The notes: generated from the letters alone by a model not told the origin. Shown: positions 34,444 to 44,086, numbered from the stretch's first letter. The stretch is DNA of 64,000 nucleotides from Bizionia argentinensis JUB59 (GCF_000224335.1 NZ_AFXZ01000005.1:1-64000), one strand, 5' to 3'. Program-made: numbers and translations.

Positions 34444-34490
34444 AAAGATTCCCCAAATTACATTTTTACCGTAATTTTGGGAATCTTTTT
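34444..34490 (+). terminator. Terminator or attenuator after pilin-like gene 3
   Basis: AAAGATTCCC..GGGAATCTTT with an inner AAATTAC/GTAATTT stem, then T-rich sequence. It precedes the chaperone ATG at 34512 by about 20 bases, so it probably acts as a partial terminator. Confidence 0.8.
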
Positions 34491-34511
34491 AATTTAACAC
34501 CAAATCATAAA

Positions 34512-35318
34512 ATGCACACTCCTACTAGTAATTTCTTGGCTTTTTTCCTTTTTATCTGTGGTGGACTTTCCGTGTTTGCCCAAGGAATCTCTATGTCTCC
34601 TACAAGACTATTTTTTACAGGTAATCCTGGAGAGATTGTAACCGAACCTGTTACTTTGAGTAACACTTCAGATACTGACTATGTTTTTAACGTTAATACG
34701 AAGGATTGGGAAAGAGAGGAAGATGGCAATAAGGTATATTTTGACGCCAACAGTCTGAAGCAATCAAATGCTACTTGGATTTCTACTATAGCTTCTTCCA
34801 TTAACTTGCCAGCTAATACCACTATGGAAATAATAGTGACAATGAAAATCCCTGCAGACGCCTCTACTTCTGAAATAACAAACTCTATGCTGTTTTTTAC
34901 ACAAATTGGAAAGCAAAAGGATATTGCCCAGCAACAAAAAGGAATTGGTATTATAGCACTATTTGAGTTTGGATTACACGTTTACTATACGCCAGTTGGC
35001 AACAACGTTAAAAGTTTAGATATTGTAAGTATGGAAGAGCTTACGGATACAGCTTCGACAACAAAAAAAGTTGCGGTAGGAATAGAAAACGACGGGAATA
35101 TGGTAAATGATGCTACCGTTGAATTGGAGTTTACAAACACAGCTTCTGGAGAAGAAATTAAACTAAAGCCAATCAACATTTCTATGCTTCCTGGCACCAA
35201 GCAAGTTGTTCTATTCACATTGCCAGAAGGGATTTCAGGATCCTATTTAGGCGTTTCAATAATAAAAATGGCTGGAACCAACGACTTAAGAGTTGGTGAA
35301 AAAGACTTCGATTTTTAA
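34512..35318 (+). CDS. PapD-like periplasmic chaperone
   Basis: 268 aa with a signal peptide ending near VFAQ (residue 24). Two Ig-like domains are visible. The first starts GISMSPTRLFFTGNPGEIVTEPVTLSN, continues with a strand containing DWEREEDGNKVYF, and has the conserved-looking LPANTTMEIIVTMKIP before the interdomain linker; this order is that of COG3121-type fimbrial chaperones. The second domain (about 165-268) is shorter and more divergent. Function inferred: bind subunits in the periplasm and deliver them to the outer-membrane platform. It is followed after 24 bases by the usher-like gene. Confidence 0.75.
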   Translation: MHTPTSNFLAFFLFICGGLSVFAQGISMSPTRLFFTGNPGEIVTEPVTLSNTSDTDYVFNVNTKDWEREEDGNKVYFDANSLKQSNATWISTIASSINLPANTTMEIIVTMKIPADASTSEITNSMLFFTQIGKQKDIAQQQKGIGIIALFEFGLHVYYTPVGNNVKSLDIVSMEELTDTASTTKKVAVGIENDGNMVNDATVELEFTNTASGEEIKLKPINISMLPGTKQVVLFTLPEGISGSYLGVSIIKMAGTNDLRVGEKDFDF

Positions 35319-35342
35319 AAATTAAAAAACCAAAGACCTATC

Positions 35343-38117
35343 ATGTTTCTTAACCTAAAAAAGACCGCACCAACCTTGGTGATCGTACTCTTTTGTCTTT
35401 TTAGCGGATACGCTCAAGACAAAAGCAAATTAGGTTTTTATTTTGAAACGGACACTATTTCTGTTGAACAGGGTCAGAGTTTTATAAATTTTCTTGTTTT
35501 AAAAAACGCAAGTGATCAGGATATTACGCTTCAAAATATTCAATCTCAAGAAAAATATTCTGGTCTTCTACTTTCAACACAACCTTATTACACGATTTTA
35601 AAAGGAGAAAAAAAAAGATTACCCATCAAGTTTATCGCTAATGTTGACTTCATGAAAATGAAGTCGCCAGATATTATCTACCAATTATCTTATTTAAAGG
35701 GTGCAAAACTACAAAGTTTAGAAGCTTCTTTCTTTATTGAAAGAAATGAAGAAAAGCAAATAGCTCTGTATTCCTTCTCTCGCGACAATTATATTAATCC
35801 AACACAAACGGAATCCACATTTTCAGTCTTCGTTGAGAATCGTGGTTATTCAAAGCGTTCCGTGAAACTTTCATTTCAATCTACGCCAGAAAATTTAGAT
35901 ATTCAACCAAAAGAAATAATTGTTTCGCTTGAAGGCCAAGAAAAACGATTAGTGGAATTTCAAGTTTCTGTCAGAGAGCGAAACAATATTTACCCTGATT
36001 ATAATGTTACAGTAAAAGCCACGGATTTAATAACCAATGAAAACGTGGGTAATACATACTTAAAGTTGGTTGTACTATCTAATAATAGACAAGTAAAACC
36101 TAGTTATGGCGGTCAAATGGGCGAAAACTTTGTGGAATTAGCCTACAACGAACAGAGCAGCGGTTTTAATTATATGCAGTTTAAAGGAAACACATCGTTT
36201 TCTGTGAGCAAGGATATAAAAGCAACGTTAAATGTAGCGACAGATTACTACCTTAATGAAAACAAGTACAACCTTTATGATACTTGGCTTGAGGTAGAAA
36301 GCAAGAAATCTCTTCTGCGTATTGGGAATATTTACGCCAATGAATATGATTACTCTGTATCTGGAAGAGGTGTTTTATTTGGCACCCAAATTGGAGAAAA
36401 AAAAATAGAGGTGTTTGCACTAGAAAACAATTACAATCTTTATGGAACCTATTTTTCGGAGAGCAAAGGAGCGAATATTTCAGGTGCTAAATATCAATTT
36501 GGAACTGAAAACGCATTTAGCGGAAAGGTTTCTTATTTATTTGATCACAATCCGAGATTGGGAATTGATTCTCATTTGGCTCACGGAAGCACAACATTCA
36601 AATTAAACTCTATTCACAGTTTCCAAGTAGATGCAGGTATAAGCCACGAAAAAGGTGTGGTTTACCAAGACGAAAACAGCGGCGCCTCTGCAAGACTAAA
36701 TTATAGATCGCAAATTGGCAATTGGGATTTTCAATCTACAAATTCATTGGCCTCTAAAAGCTATGCGGGTTTAAATAGAGGCTCCTATAACTTTAACCAA
36801 AACTTGGGTTATGAATTTGCAAAAAGACAGCGTATTTTCTTACAATATCAAAACTCCCAAATTAATCCAGAATATATAACGCTTCAAAATTCACCTCAAG
36901 GTTCGATATATTTTCGACCTCAATATTTTTACAGCACACAATCCGCACAATTGGGATATCAATTTGTTTTGGCCAATTGGAACATATTATTAGCACCTGA
37001 AGTGGAAAAGCAAAAAAACATATCTAATTTTAGTTCTAACGAATTGCTTTCTTATCGCCTACGATCTAATATCAGCACCACTTTCGGCGAGCATGGCATA
37101 AATTTATCCTTGGAATACTCCAACTCTAAAGCTGCATTTAATTCGGAATGGTTCGAGAGTTTTAAATCTAATATTTCATATCGTTATAAGAATATCTCTT
37201 TGACTGGTTCACTTCAGGTAAACCCTCAAAATGTTATAGATTTAAATAGTTATAATAATGGTAGTGAAGAATTTACAAACTATAATATCTACGCATCTTA
37301 TAACTTTCAAAATGATAATCGCTCCCTGACGGGTTCTATTTCTGCAGGAACTAACTTTTCTGGACTCTATAATAATCAAAACCACAACGTGAGTGGGAAT
37401 TTAGAATATAAAATTTCGCCATCATGGGCAGCCACAGGCTATGGTAATTATTCAAGTTATCAATCTAACGATGCCTATGGATATGCTGCAGACAATTATC
37501 AATTTAGCGTTGGTATTAAAAAGTATTTTATAAAAGCCACTATGGCGGGCAATCATAAGGTTAGATTGCAGTTATATGACGATACCAACTCTAACGGAAT
37601 ACTAGATGCTTCGGAAAGCGTTTTAACCAATGAACGGGTTAAGCTAGATGATTTTGTGGCAATTACGGATAAGAATGGAAAAGTAATTTTTCAAAATGTA
37701 CCGTCTGGAAATTATAAGTTAGAAGTAAACAGAAGTGCCGGTTTACAATTAATGATGGACCCTATGATAGTAGTAGACAGAAATGTGAAACTTGAAGTTG
37801 GCCTAATCAAAAATAAGAGAATAACTGGAAAGTTAGTGGAAATAAAACAAGCCTATGACGTTCTAGATACAGACGTAAGGGGTGTAATTATTTATGCCAG
37901 AAACCAAGCTGGCGAAATACAGACCACAGTTGTCAACCAGAACAATGAGTTCGAGTTTTTCTTAAAAGATGAGGTGTATGACATTTACATTCAAAATGAC
38001 AAATACAATTATTCTGAATCTTTAAAAAGAATAGATGTGAAAAATTCACCAGAAATTAAGATTCTAATATTTGAGTATTCTAAAAAGGATACAACTATTA
38101 AGGTTAAAAAGTTTTAA
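35343..38117 (+). CDS. Usher-like outer-membrane assembly platform
   Basis: 924 aa, not a recognised FimD homologue by motif. A signal peptide ends at about residue 24. Two Ig-like domains (about 26-130 and 135-240) are followed by a long barrel-like stretch of alternating strands with aromatic girdles (about 245-740). The C-terminal periplasmic part (about 742-924) holds an SD-repeat-like module with YDDTNSNGILDASE and a further beta domain. N-terminal domain, large barrel and C-terminal Ig-like domains are the layout of fimbrial ushers and of alternate (CfaC-type) ushers. No plug domain was identified. Between the chaperone and adhesin genes, so usher is the best reading; a plain surface-fibre anchor is the alternative. 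Confidence 0.65.
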   Translation: MFLNLKKTAPTLVIVLFCLFSGYAQDKSKLGFYFETDTISVEQGQSFINFLVLKNASDQDITLQNIQSQEKYSGLLLSTQPYYTILKGEKKRLPIKFIANVDFMKMKSPDIIYQLSYLKGAKLQSLEASFFIERNEEKQIALYSFSRDNYINPTQTESTFSVFVENRGYSKRSVKLSFQSTPENLDIQPKEIIVSLEGQEKRLVEFQVSVRERNNIYPDYNVTVKATDLITNENVGNTYLKLVVLSNNRQVKPSYGGQMGENFVELAYNEQSSGFNYMQFKGNTSFSVSKDIKATLNVATDYYLNENKYNLYDTWLEVESKKSLLRIGNIYANEYDYSVSGRGVLFGTQIGEKKIEVFALENNYNLYGTYFSESKGANISGAKYQFGTENAFSGKVSYLFDHNPRLGIDSHLAHGSTTFKLNSIHSFQVDAGISHEKGVVYQDENSGASARLNYRSQIGNWDFQSTNSLASKSYAGLNRGSYNFNQNLGYEFAKRQRIFLQYQNSQINPEYITLQNSPQGSIYFRPQYFYSTQSAQLGYQFVLANWNILLAPEVEKQKNISNFSSNELLSYRLRSNISTTFGEHGINLSLEYSNSKAAFNSEWFESFKSNISYRYKNISLTGSLQVNPQNVIDLNSYNNGSEEFTNYNIYASYNFQNDNRSLTGSISAGTNFSGLYNNQNHNVSGNLEYKISPSWAATGYGNYSSYQSNDAYGYAADNYQFSVGIKKYFIKATMAGNHKVRLQLYDDTNSNGILDASESVLTNERVKLDDFVAITDKNGKVIFQNVPSGNYKLEVNRSAGLQLMMDPMIVVDRNVKLEVGLIKNKRITGKLVEIKQAYDVLDTDVRGVIIYARNQAGEIQTTVVNQNNEFEFFLKDEVYDIYIQNDKYNYSESLKRIDVKNSPEIKILIFEYSKKDTTIKVKKF

Positions 38118-38127
38118 ATTTAAGGAT

Positions 38128-39576
38128 ATGAAAACATTTGTTAAATTTTTTATAAGCACTTTCATTATGATATGCTATTCTATCTCCATGAAAGCGCAAG
38201 ATGTTTATATTCCAGTTCCAGCGAACAATATTTTTAATAGGACGGAACTCAATACTGTTCAAAATATCTTGAACACAAGAAACCATGAGAATTGGCGAAT
38301 AGGATGGTTTGCTCCGATATGGCCCGAAATCCAATCGACTTCAGGAGATAATTTTGGACACAGAACAATTGTTGGCGCAACAATACCGACCACTGTACTG
38401 CTATGGCAACTCAAAAGTATAGGAGGACAGTTAGCTCCTTTTCGTAATGGAGACAATTGGCCAATGCCTTACAAATGGTTCAGCTCTAGCTCTCAATATT
38501 GGTACCAACCTAGATCTACCAATGGTGGATATAACGCCGGAAACGTGGCATTCAACTTTAAAATACCTTCAGATAAATATTTAGGTTACGCTTATCATGC
38601 GGGTGAATATTCAATAGGAATTACGCATAATTATGGTTCTAGTGGATATACTATTGAATTCACTCCAAACTCCTTGAATACTATTTTATCTATCCCAGCT
38701 GCAATAACATGGATATCTAATACCCCTTCTAAATACATTGAGATTAGCGAATTAAACCAATATCGTTCAGGAGGAACACGAATTATTAGTGATCTTGGTA
38801 CATCAGAAATAGCAAACACATTAGACTTCAACCTTATGGCCAAGGCAGCAGCCTCAACGATCCAGTTCACCTCATCTAAAGGTGCTACAGGAACTCGTCC
38901 TGTTTCTTTAGTAAAATTAGGAAGTACAAATTCAAAAATTACTACTTTACCTTTATCTGCCACTTCACAAAACTATTCTCCTACAAATAACTTTAAAGTG
39001 GAAGTAGGAAACAGAAACAACTTTGCCCTCCAACTTTCCATTTCGAACACTGATTTTAAAAATCACTTTTTTGAAGCAGGAGCCTATACGTTCCAATTAA
39101 ATATGAATGCCAACAGTACAGACAATACAGTTTCCTCACCTCAAAACACCGATATAATATTAAAAGTACTCCCTCTTTCAGAAATAAAAATTCCAAACTC
39201 TGGCAATGCTGTTAATTTTGTATTCAATACTTTCTCGCATTATAATGATGGACAAACAAAGATAGCTCCGAATCAAATAAAGATTTCAAATAATGAAACT
39301 TATGAGCTTTATGTAAAATCGGACGCGTCTTTCTTTAATAAATCTGGAATTCAGTCGGATGTGCCATCAAGCATTTTGCAGATTGGTGTAGATGGCGGCT
39401 CGCAAAACATCCCCTTGACCACTACCTCAAAACCAATTATAACCAATGGAACCCCTGTTCTCGATAAGGATTTAAATATAAAATACACTATTTCTTCAGC
39501 TGCTGCAAAAACTCTGGTAGCTAAAGAAAAGAGTACTTACTCCATTAATGTCATTTATAGTTTTACTGCACTTTAG
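38128..39576 (+). CDS. Two-domain tip-adhesin-like protein
   Basis: 482 aa from the ATG at 38128, chosen because it opens a good signal peptide (MKTFVKFFISTFIM) and follows an AAGGA ten bases after the usher stop. The N-terminal domain (about 25-340) is not recognised and is rich in aromatic and Asn residues, as lectin-like binding domains often are. The C-terminal domain (about 350-482) resembles the pilin-like subunits (VNFVFNTFSHYNDG, LYVKSDASFF, LDKDLNIKYTI), ending STYSINVIYSFTAL in the same register as their last strand; Ser replaces Gly at -14. This is the domain order of a FimH-type tip adhesin. Confidence 0.65.
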   Translation: MKTFVKFFISTFIMICYSISMKAQDVYIPVPANNIFNRTELNTVQNILNTRNHENWRIGWFAPIWPEIQSTSGDNFGHRTIVGATIPTTVLLWQLKSIGGQLAPFRNGDNWPMPYKWFSSSSQYWYQPRSTNGGYNAGNVAFNFKIPSDKYLGYAYHAGEYSIGITHNYGSSGYTIEFTPNSLNTILSIPAAITWISNTPSKYIEISELNQYRSGGTRIISDLGTSEIANTLDFNLMAKAAASTIQFTSSKGATGTRPVSLVKLGSTNSKITTLPLSATSQNYSPTNNFKVEVGNRNNFALQLSISNTDFKNHFFEAGAYTFQLNMNANSTDNTVSSPQNTDIILKVLPLSEIKIPNSGNAVNFVFNTFSHYNDGQTKIAPNQIKISNNETYELYVKSDASFFNKSGIQSDVPSSILQIGVDGGSQNIPLTTTSKPIITNGTPVLDKDLNIKYTISSAAAKTLVAKEKSTYSINVIYSFTAL

Positions 39577-39610
39577 CGATAATTTTTAAAAATTTAGAAT
39601 ACAGAAAAAA

Positions 39611-42391
39611 ATGGAAAACAAACATCTAAAATACAACCAAGGGAAAAAAGATTTAATCTCCCGATTTAAAACTCTTAGTGATCGATATTCTGACTCTTTA
39701 GATTTTTTGGTTCATTCTGTGGCAGAATTAACAGATATGGCTTTGTGTACCGTTGTTTTCTTTGAAGAAGGAGATTCTTTTATTTTAGCATCCACCGACG
39801 ATTCCGTTTTAAAAATATGGCCAAAAGATTCGTATGACCCTGAACAGTTTACTGACAACAATAACTTAAAGTTTGATATCCCAACTTCTGCATTGGGGAA
39901 AATAGAAGTGAAGTTTTGGAAAACTCAGTTTATTCTAAATTCAGAAAACAAACCCATAGCAACTCTAAACATTTTTGACGATAAAGATCGAATTTTAACA
40001 AAATCTGATGAGCGAACCTTGAAAAGGGCAGCATCACAGATTACTAAATGGATAGCGAGCAAAACCAAGGAACAACAATTAAAAAAAATAGATAATTTAT
40101 TCGAGCTCTCTAATGATTTAATCGGAATTACAACCTTTGAAGGGACTTTTGCAAAAATAAATCCAACGTTTTCAAAAACCTTGGGCTGGTCCCATGATGA
40201 ACTTATGCAAACGCCTTGTATTAATTTTGTTCACGCCGATGACGTGGCAAAAACTGTTGCCATGACACAGAACCTCGTAAGAGGCAAATCTGTTGTACAT
40301 TTCACAAATAGATATAACACGAAGCACAATGGAGTTAAGTGGATAGAATGGACTTGCACCCCAGAACTGGAAACGCGATTAGTATTTGCAATAGGTCGCG
40401 ATGTTACAGAATATGTAGAAAGAGAACAATTACTTAAAAAAAGTGAGCAAAATTTTCGGAATTTATTTGATAATATTCAAGGAATTTTATGCATCCATGA
40501 TTTGGAAGGCAACTTTTTAGAAGTTAATCAACAAGGACTTTTATCTACCGAATATTCCGAGGAAGAGATGAGGCATTCGACCCTTTTTAATTTAATTGTC
40601 CCTGAAAGGCACGACGAGGTAAAACAATACTTAATTGCCATTGAAAAACACGGAAAGGCATCGGGCGAAATGTCTATTGTTAAAAAATCTGGAGAAAGAG
40701 CTATTTGGTATTTTATGAGTACTATGGATGAAGATGCAGCTGGAAACAAACGAATTTTGGCAAATGTTCAAGATATCACAGAGCGCTTAAAATTAGATAA
40801 AGCTCTTAAAACAGCCAAAGAAGCGGCGGAAGAAGCCTTTAAAGTGAAGTCTGAATTTATTGCAAATATGAGTCACGAAATCCGAACGCCTTTGAATGGC
40901 ATTATTGGTTTTACCGAGCTTGCATTGGAAACAAACCTAGATGAAACCCAAAGGCAGTATTTGGAGATTATCAATCAATCTGGAGTATCTTTATACAGTA
41001 TTATTAACGACATCCTCGATTTCTCCAAAATGGAAAGTAACAGTATGAAATTGGAAGTTGATCGGATTGAGGTAGAGCAAGTAATTTCTGAAGCATTTAA
41101 TATTGTTTCCTACGGAATAAATAAAAAGGGCTTGGAAATGTTAATGGATATAGACCATAATATTCCACGATATATTTGGGCAGACGCCATGCGTATGAAG
41201 CAGATTTTTGTAAACCTTTTAGGAAATGCATTAAAATTTACTGAAAAAGGTGAAATCAAATTGTACATAAAAATTTTGAAAGACCATGGCAGTAACAAGA
41301 TGCTTTTAAGGTTTGGTGTTAAGGATACTGGCATTGGGATTCACGAGAACAAACAGGAAGAAATATTTCATGCATTCTCGCAAGAGGATGGCAGCATTAC
41401 CAAACAATATGGCGGAACAGGCCTTGGTCTCACCATATCCAACAAACTATTAGCATTAGGTAACAGTAAGCTACAACTTGAAAGCGTACAAGGAAAAGGA
41501 AGTAACTTTTTCTTTGATCTTGAACTTAAAGTGGAAATTGAAGAATTGAAAAATGGGCTTCAAGATATTAAGAAAGTACTTATTGTTGACGATAATGAGA
41601 ACAACAGAAAAATATTACGACGCATGTTGGAAATTAAAGACATTGAAGTAGAGGAAGCGGATAGTGGCCTAAAAGCTTTAATGATTATGATGAAAGAATC
41701 CGAGTTTGATGTAATAATTATGGATTACCATATGCCGGTTATGGACGGCATTGAAACGATAAGAAAAATAAAAGGGCTTCAACAACCCTCTGATACTCGC
41801 GAACAACCTTTTATCGTACTTTATAGCTCGTCCGATGACGATCATCTTCAAAAGGCCTGCGATGAACTAGAGGTAGAAAGCCGGTTAGTTAAACCCATCC
41901 GGATGAAGCAGATGTATAAGATGCTATCGGAGCTTAAGAGTCTTACAAAGGAAAAAAATATAAATATTCAAGAAATACCAGCACCAAAAAAAGATTACAA
42001 TTTAAAGATTTTGGTAGCAGAGGATAATGATATAAATATGCATCTTACAAAGATATTTTTGAAAAACCTTCTTCCCGATTCAACAATAATTGAGGCGAAA
42101 AACGGCGATGAAGCCCTTGAAAAATACCGTTCGGAAAACCCCGATCTTGTTTTGATGGATGTACAAATGCCCAAGTTAAATGGTTTAGAAGCTACACGTA
42201 AAATCCGAAATATTGAAGAACACGTAGAAGTACCCATTATAGCATTAACGGCAGGCAGCCTTCCCGGAGAAATGGAGAAATGTTTACAAGCAGGAATGAA
42301 TGATTTTCTTGCAAAACCTATTTTGAAGCAAAATTTAAGCAATATGTTATCAAAATGGCTGGGAATTCCATCTTTAAAAGTGGAAAAATAA
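39611..42391 (+). CDS. Hybrid sensor histidine kinase with two receiver domains
   Basis: 926 aa, no TM segment. Order: GAF-like (about 15-155), PAS (160-275), PAS (280-395), HisKA with ANMSHEIRTPLNGI (about 420), HATPase with GNALKFTEKG, KDTGIGI and GGTGLGLTI (about 510-635), receiver 1 with Asp in IMDYHMPVMDG (about 703), receiver 2 with Asp in LMDVQMPKLNG (about 846). A soluble sensor that senses an internal cue. The gene begins 35 bases after the adhesin gene on the same strand, and no promoter is evident, so it appears part of the fibre operon. It lacks its own output, which fits phosphotransfer to the NarL-type regulator downstream. Confidence 0.92.
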   Translation: MENKHLKYNQGKKDLISRFKTLSDRYSDSLDFLVHSVAELTDMALCTVVFFEEGDSFILASTDDSVLKIWPKDSYDPEQFTDNNNLKFDIPTSALGKIEVKFWKTQFILNSENKPIATLNIFDDKDRILTKSDERTLKRAASQITKWIASKTKEQQLKKIDNLFELSNDLIGITTFEGTFAKINPTFSKTLGWSHDELMQTPCINFVHADDVAKTVAMTQNLVRGKSVVHFTNRYNTKHNGVKWIEWTCTPELETRLVFAIGRDVTEYVEREQLLKKSEQNFRNLFDNIQGILCIHDLEGNFLEVNQQGLLSTEYSEEEMRHSTLFNLIVPERHDEVKQYLIAIEKHGKASGEMSIVKKSGERAIWYFMSTMDEDAAGNKRILANVQDITERLKLDKALKTAKEAAEEAFKVKSEFIANMSHEIRTPLNGIIGFTELALETNLDETQRQYLEIINQSGVSLYSIINDILDFSKMESNSMKLEVDRIEVEQVISEAFNIVSYGINKKGLEMLMDIDHNIPRYIWADAMRMKQIFVNLLGNALKFTEKGEIKLYIKILKDHGSNKMLLRFGVKDTGIGIHENKQEEIFHAFSQEDGSITKQYGGTGLGLTISNKLLALGNSKLQLESVQGKGSNFFFDLELKVEIEELKNGLQDIKKVLIVDDNENNRKILRRMLEIKDIEVEEADSGLKALMIMMKESEFDVIIMDYHMPVMDGIETIRKIKGLQQPSDTREQPFIVLYSSSDDDHLQKACDELEVESRLVKPIRMKQMYKMLSELKSLTKEKNINIQEIPAPKKDYNLKILVAEDNDINMHLTKIFLKNLLPDSTIIEAKNGDEALEKYRSENPDLVLMDVQMPKLNGLEATRKIRNIEEHVEVPIIALTAGSLPGEMEKCLQAGMNDFLAKPILKQNLSNMLSKWLGIPSLKVEK

Positions 42392-42473
42392 ATCAAGTCT
42401 GAGTTGACTATAATTAATAGCGGCATCTATTCAAAAGAAAAAAATATTGAAGCTTCTAAAAAATACTTAATCA

Positions 42474-43187
42474 ATGAAACCAGAAATAGAAAAACTAGAA
42501 GAAGCAAGCAGGTTTAAAACAGAGTTACTATCATTAATTTCTCACGATTTTAAAGATGTTTTCGGAAGTCTTTTGTTAATGACCGAAGCTGTAGAGAATT
42601 CCACGATAAGCAAAGATGATTTTTTTAATTTATTGCCTAAAATAAATCAAGATGCTAAAAAAAACCTACAAACCTTATCCGATACTGGAGAATGGTTAAG
42701 AACCCAAATGGACGATTTTGAACCAAAGAAATCAAACATATTTGTTCTTGAATTATTCACCGCGCTTCAAAAAGATTTTAAGGATAAGTTGAATGAGAAG
42801 AAATTAGATTTTCTATTTAAGGGAGATGAAAACATAGTTTTCCAAAATGATAACTTCTTGATTTCCTATATCTTAAAAAAGATATTGGACAATGCCATTA
42901 AATATTCGTTTTTGGAAAAGACCATTTATTTTGAGGTCTTTGAGAATATTAATACTATCACTTTATCGATAGTTGACTTTGGTATGGGAATGGATTTAGA
43001 AACCCAAAAATTACTTTTCAGTTTTGAAGGTCCCGTTTTTCATGGGACACGAGAAGAAATAGGAGCGGGATTAAGCTTAAAGATTGCTAAAAAATTCGTT
43101 ACCTTTGTACACGGAGAACTAGAAGTTGATTCCACCGAAAATGTAGGTACGACGATCTCTATTATCCTGTCCAAAATCGAAAAATAA
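42474..43187 (+). CDS. Soluble sensor histidine kinase, short
   Basis: 237 aa. HisKA region LLSLISHDFKDVFGSLLLM (H near residue 23; the usual HE/HD pattern is present as HD) and an HATPase domain with DNAIKYSFLEKTIYF, DFGMGMD and GAGLSLKIAKKF. There is no sensor domain, TM segment or receiver. It could serve as a phosphotransfer kinase for the next gene, or be controlled by the hybrid kinase. It lies six bases before the response regulator gene and 82 bases after the hybrid kinase gene. Confidence 0.85.
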   Translation: MKPEIEKLEEASRFKTELLSLISHDFKDVFGSLLLMTEAVENSTISKDDFFNLLPKINQDAKKNLQTLSDTGEWLRTQMDDFEPKKSNIFVLELFTALQKDFKDKLNEKKLDFLFKGDENIVFQNDNFLISYILKKILDNAIKYSFLEKTIYFEVFENINTITLSIVDFGMGMDLETQKLLFSFEGPVFHGTREEIGAGLSLKIAKKFVTFVHGELEVDSTENVGTTISIILSKIEK

Positions 43188-43193
43188 ATTACT

Positions 43194-43832
43194 ATGCATA
43201 ATGGCACTCGCATCTTAGTTGCGGATGATCACGGTATTGTGCGCATGGGATTAGTACAAATTATAAAACAACTACGCCCCCAAGCCTTACTATCTGAAGC
43301 AGAAGACTACAAATCGCTTTCCGCTTTAATTTCAAAAGAAAGCTTTGATCTTGTAATTCTAGACGTCAACATGCCGAATGGCACGCTGCAACAGGCTATT
43401 GATTTCATTAAATTAAAACAACCAGAATTAAAAATACTCATTTTTTCTTCTCAGGATGAGCAGTTGTATGCGTTGCGTTATCTAAAAATGGGCGCTAATG
43501 GCTTCTTAAATAAGCTTTCCCCAAAAGAACAGATTGATGAAGCCCTATCTGCTATGTTTCTTAAAGGCCAATATATAAGCGATGAAATTAAGGATTCGAT
43601 GGTTTCGAACACGCTAAACAAGCAGCAAAGCTCATCACCAATCGAAGTACTTTCAAACAGAGAGCTAGAAGTCGCCAATAAATTAGTTGAAGGCTTACCA
43701 TTAAAAGAATTATCCAATCAATTAAATCTCCATACATCAACAGTAAGTACTTACAAAAACCGTGTATTTGAAAAGCTTGACATTCAATCGATTCCAGAAC
43801 TAGTCGAGATTTTCAGAATATACAATCAATAA
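43194..43832 (+). CDS. NarL/FixJ-family response regulator
   Basis: 212 aa. Receiver domain (about 5-125) with RILVADDHGIVRMGL, the phospho-acceptor Asp in LVILDVNMPNG and Lys in GFLNKLSP. The C-terminal LuxR-type HTH (about 148-210) starts LSNREL and contains VEGLPLKELSNQLNLHTSTV. Genes of this class activate promoters by binding direct or inverted heptamers. It ends the fibre locus and is a natural candidate to bind the TACTACA repeats at the pilin-like promoters; that link is inference. Confidence 0.92.
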   Translation: MHNGTRILVADDHGIVRMGLVQIIKQLRPQALLSEAEDYKSLSALISKESFDLVILDVNMPNGTLQQAIDFIKLKQPELKILIFSSQDEQLYALRYLKMGANGFLNKLSPKEQIDEALSAMFLKGQYISDEIKDSMVSNTLNKQQSSSPIEVLSNRELEVANKLVEGLPLKELSNQLNLHTSTVSTYKNRVFEKLDIQSIPELVEIFRIYNQ

Positions 43833-43964
43833 TATTTTTACATTGTAAAATAGGTCAATTCTAAAGTTATCTAATTAAATAAACTAATAGCTAAAGCCAT
43901 TGAACCCTTTAGTATCTATTAAGTTAACGTAGAAATAAAATATAGTATGCTATTATGTCTAAAT

Positions 43965-43996
43965 AAAAAAGCCTCCTGTTTCCAAGAAGCTTTTTT
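43965..43996 (-). terminator. Terminator of the tRNA-Leu gene
   Basis: On the minus strand AAAAAAGCTTCTTG pairs with CAGGAGGCTTTTTT (two G-T pairs) and ends in a T run. It lies just downstream of the tRNA. Confidence 0.75.
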
Positions 43997-44004
43997 CCAA
44001 ATCG

Positions 44005-44086
44005 TGCGGGCGGGGAGACTCGAACTCCCACACCTTGCGGCACTAGATCCTAAGTCTAGCGTGTCTACCAATTCCACCACGCCCGC
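44005..44086 (-). tRNA. tRNA-Leu (anticodon TAG)
   Basis: Cloverleaf on the minus strand. The acceptor stem GCGGGCG pairs with CGCCCGC, followed by discriminator A. The D-arm has GGTGGAATTGGTAGACAC. The anticodon arm is CTAGA-CTTAGGA-TCTAG with anticodon TAG, then a class II variable arm (TGCCGCAAGGTG) and the T-arm with GTTCGAGTC. The long variable arm fits leucine. The 3' CCA is not encoded, as usual in this phylum. Confidence 0.95.
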
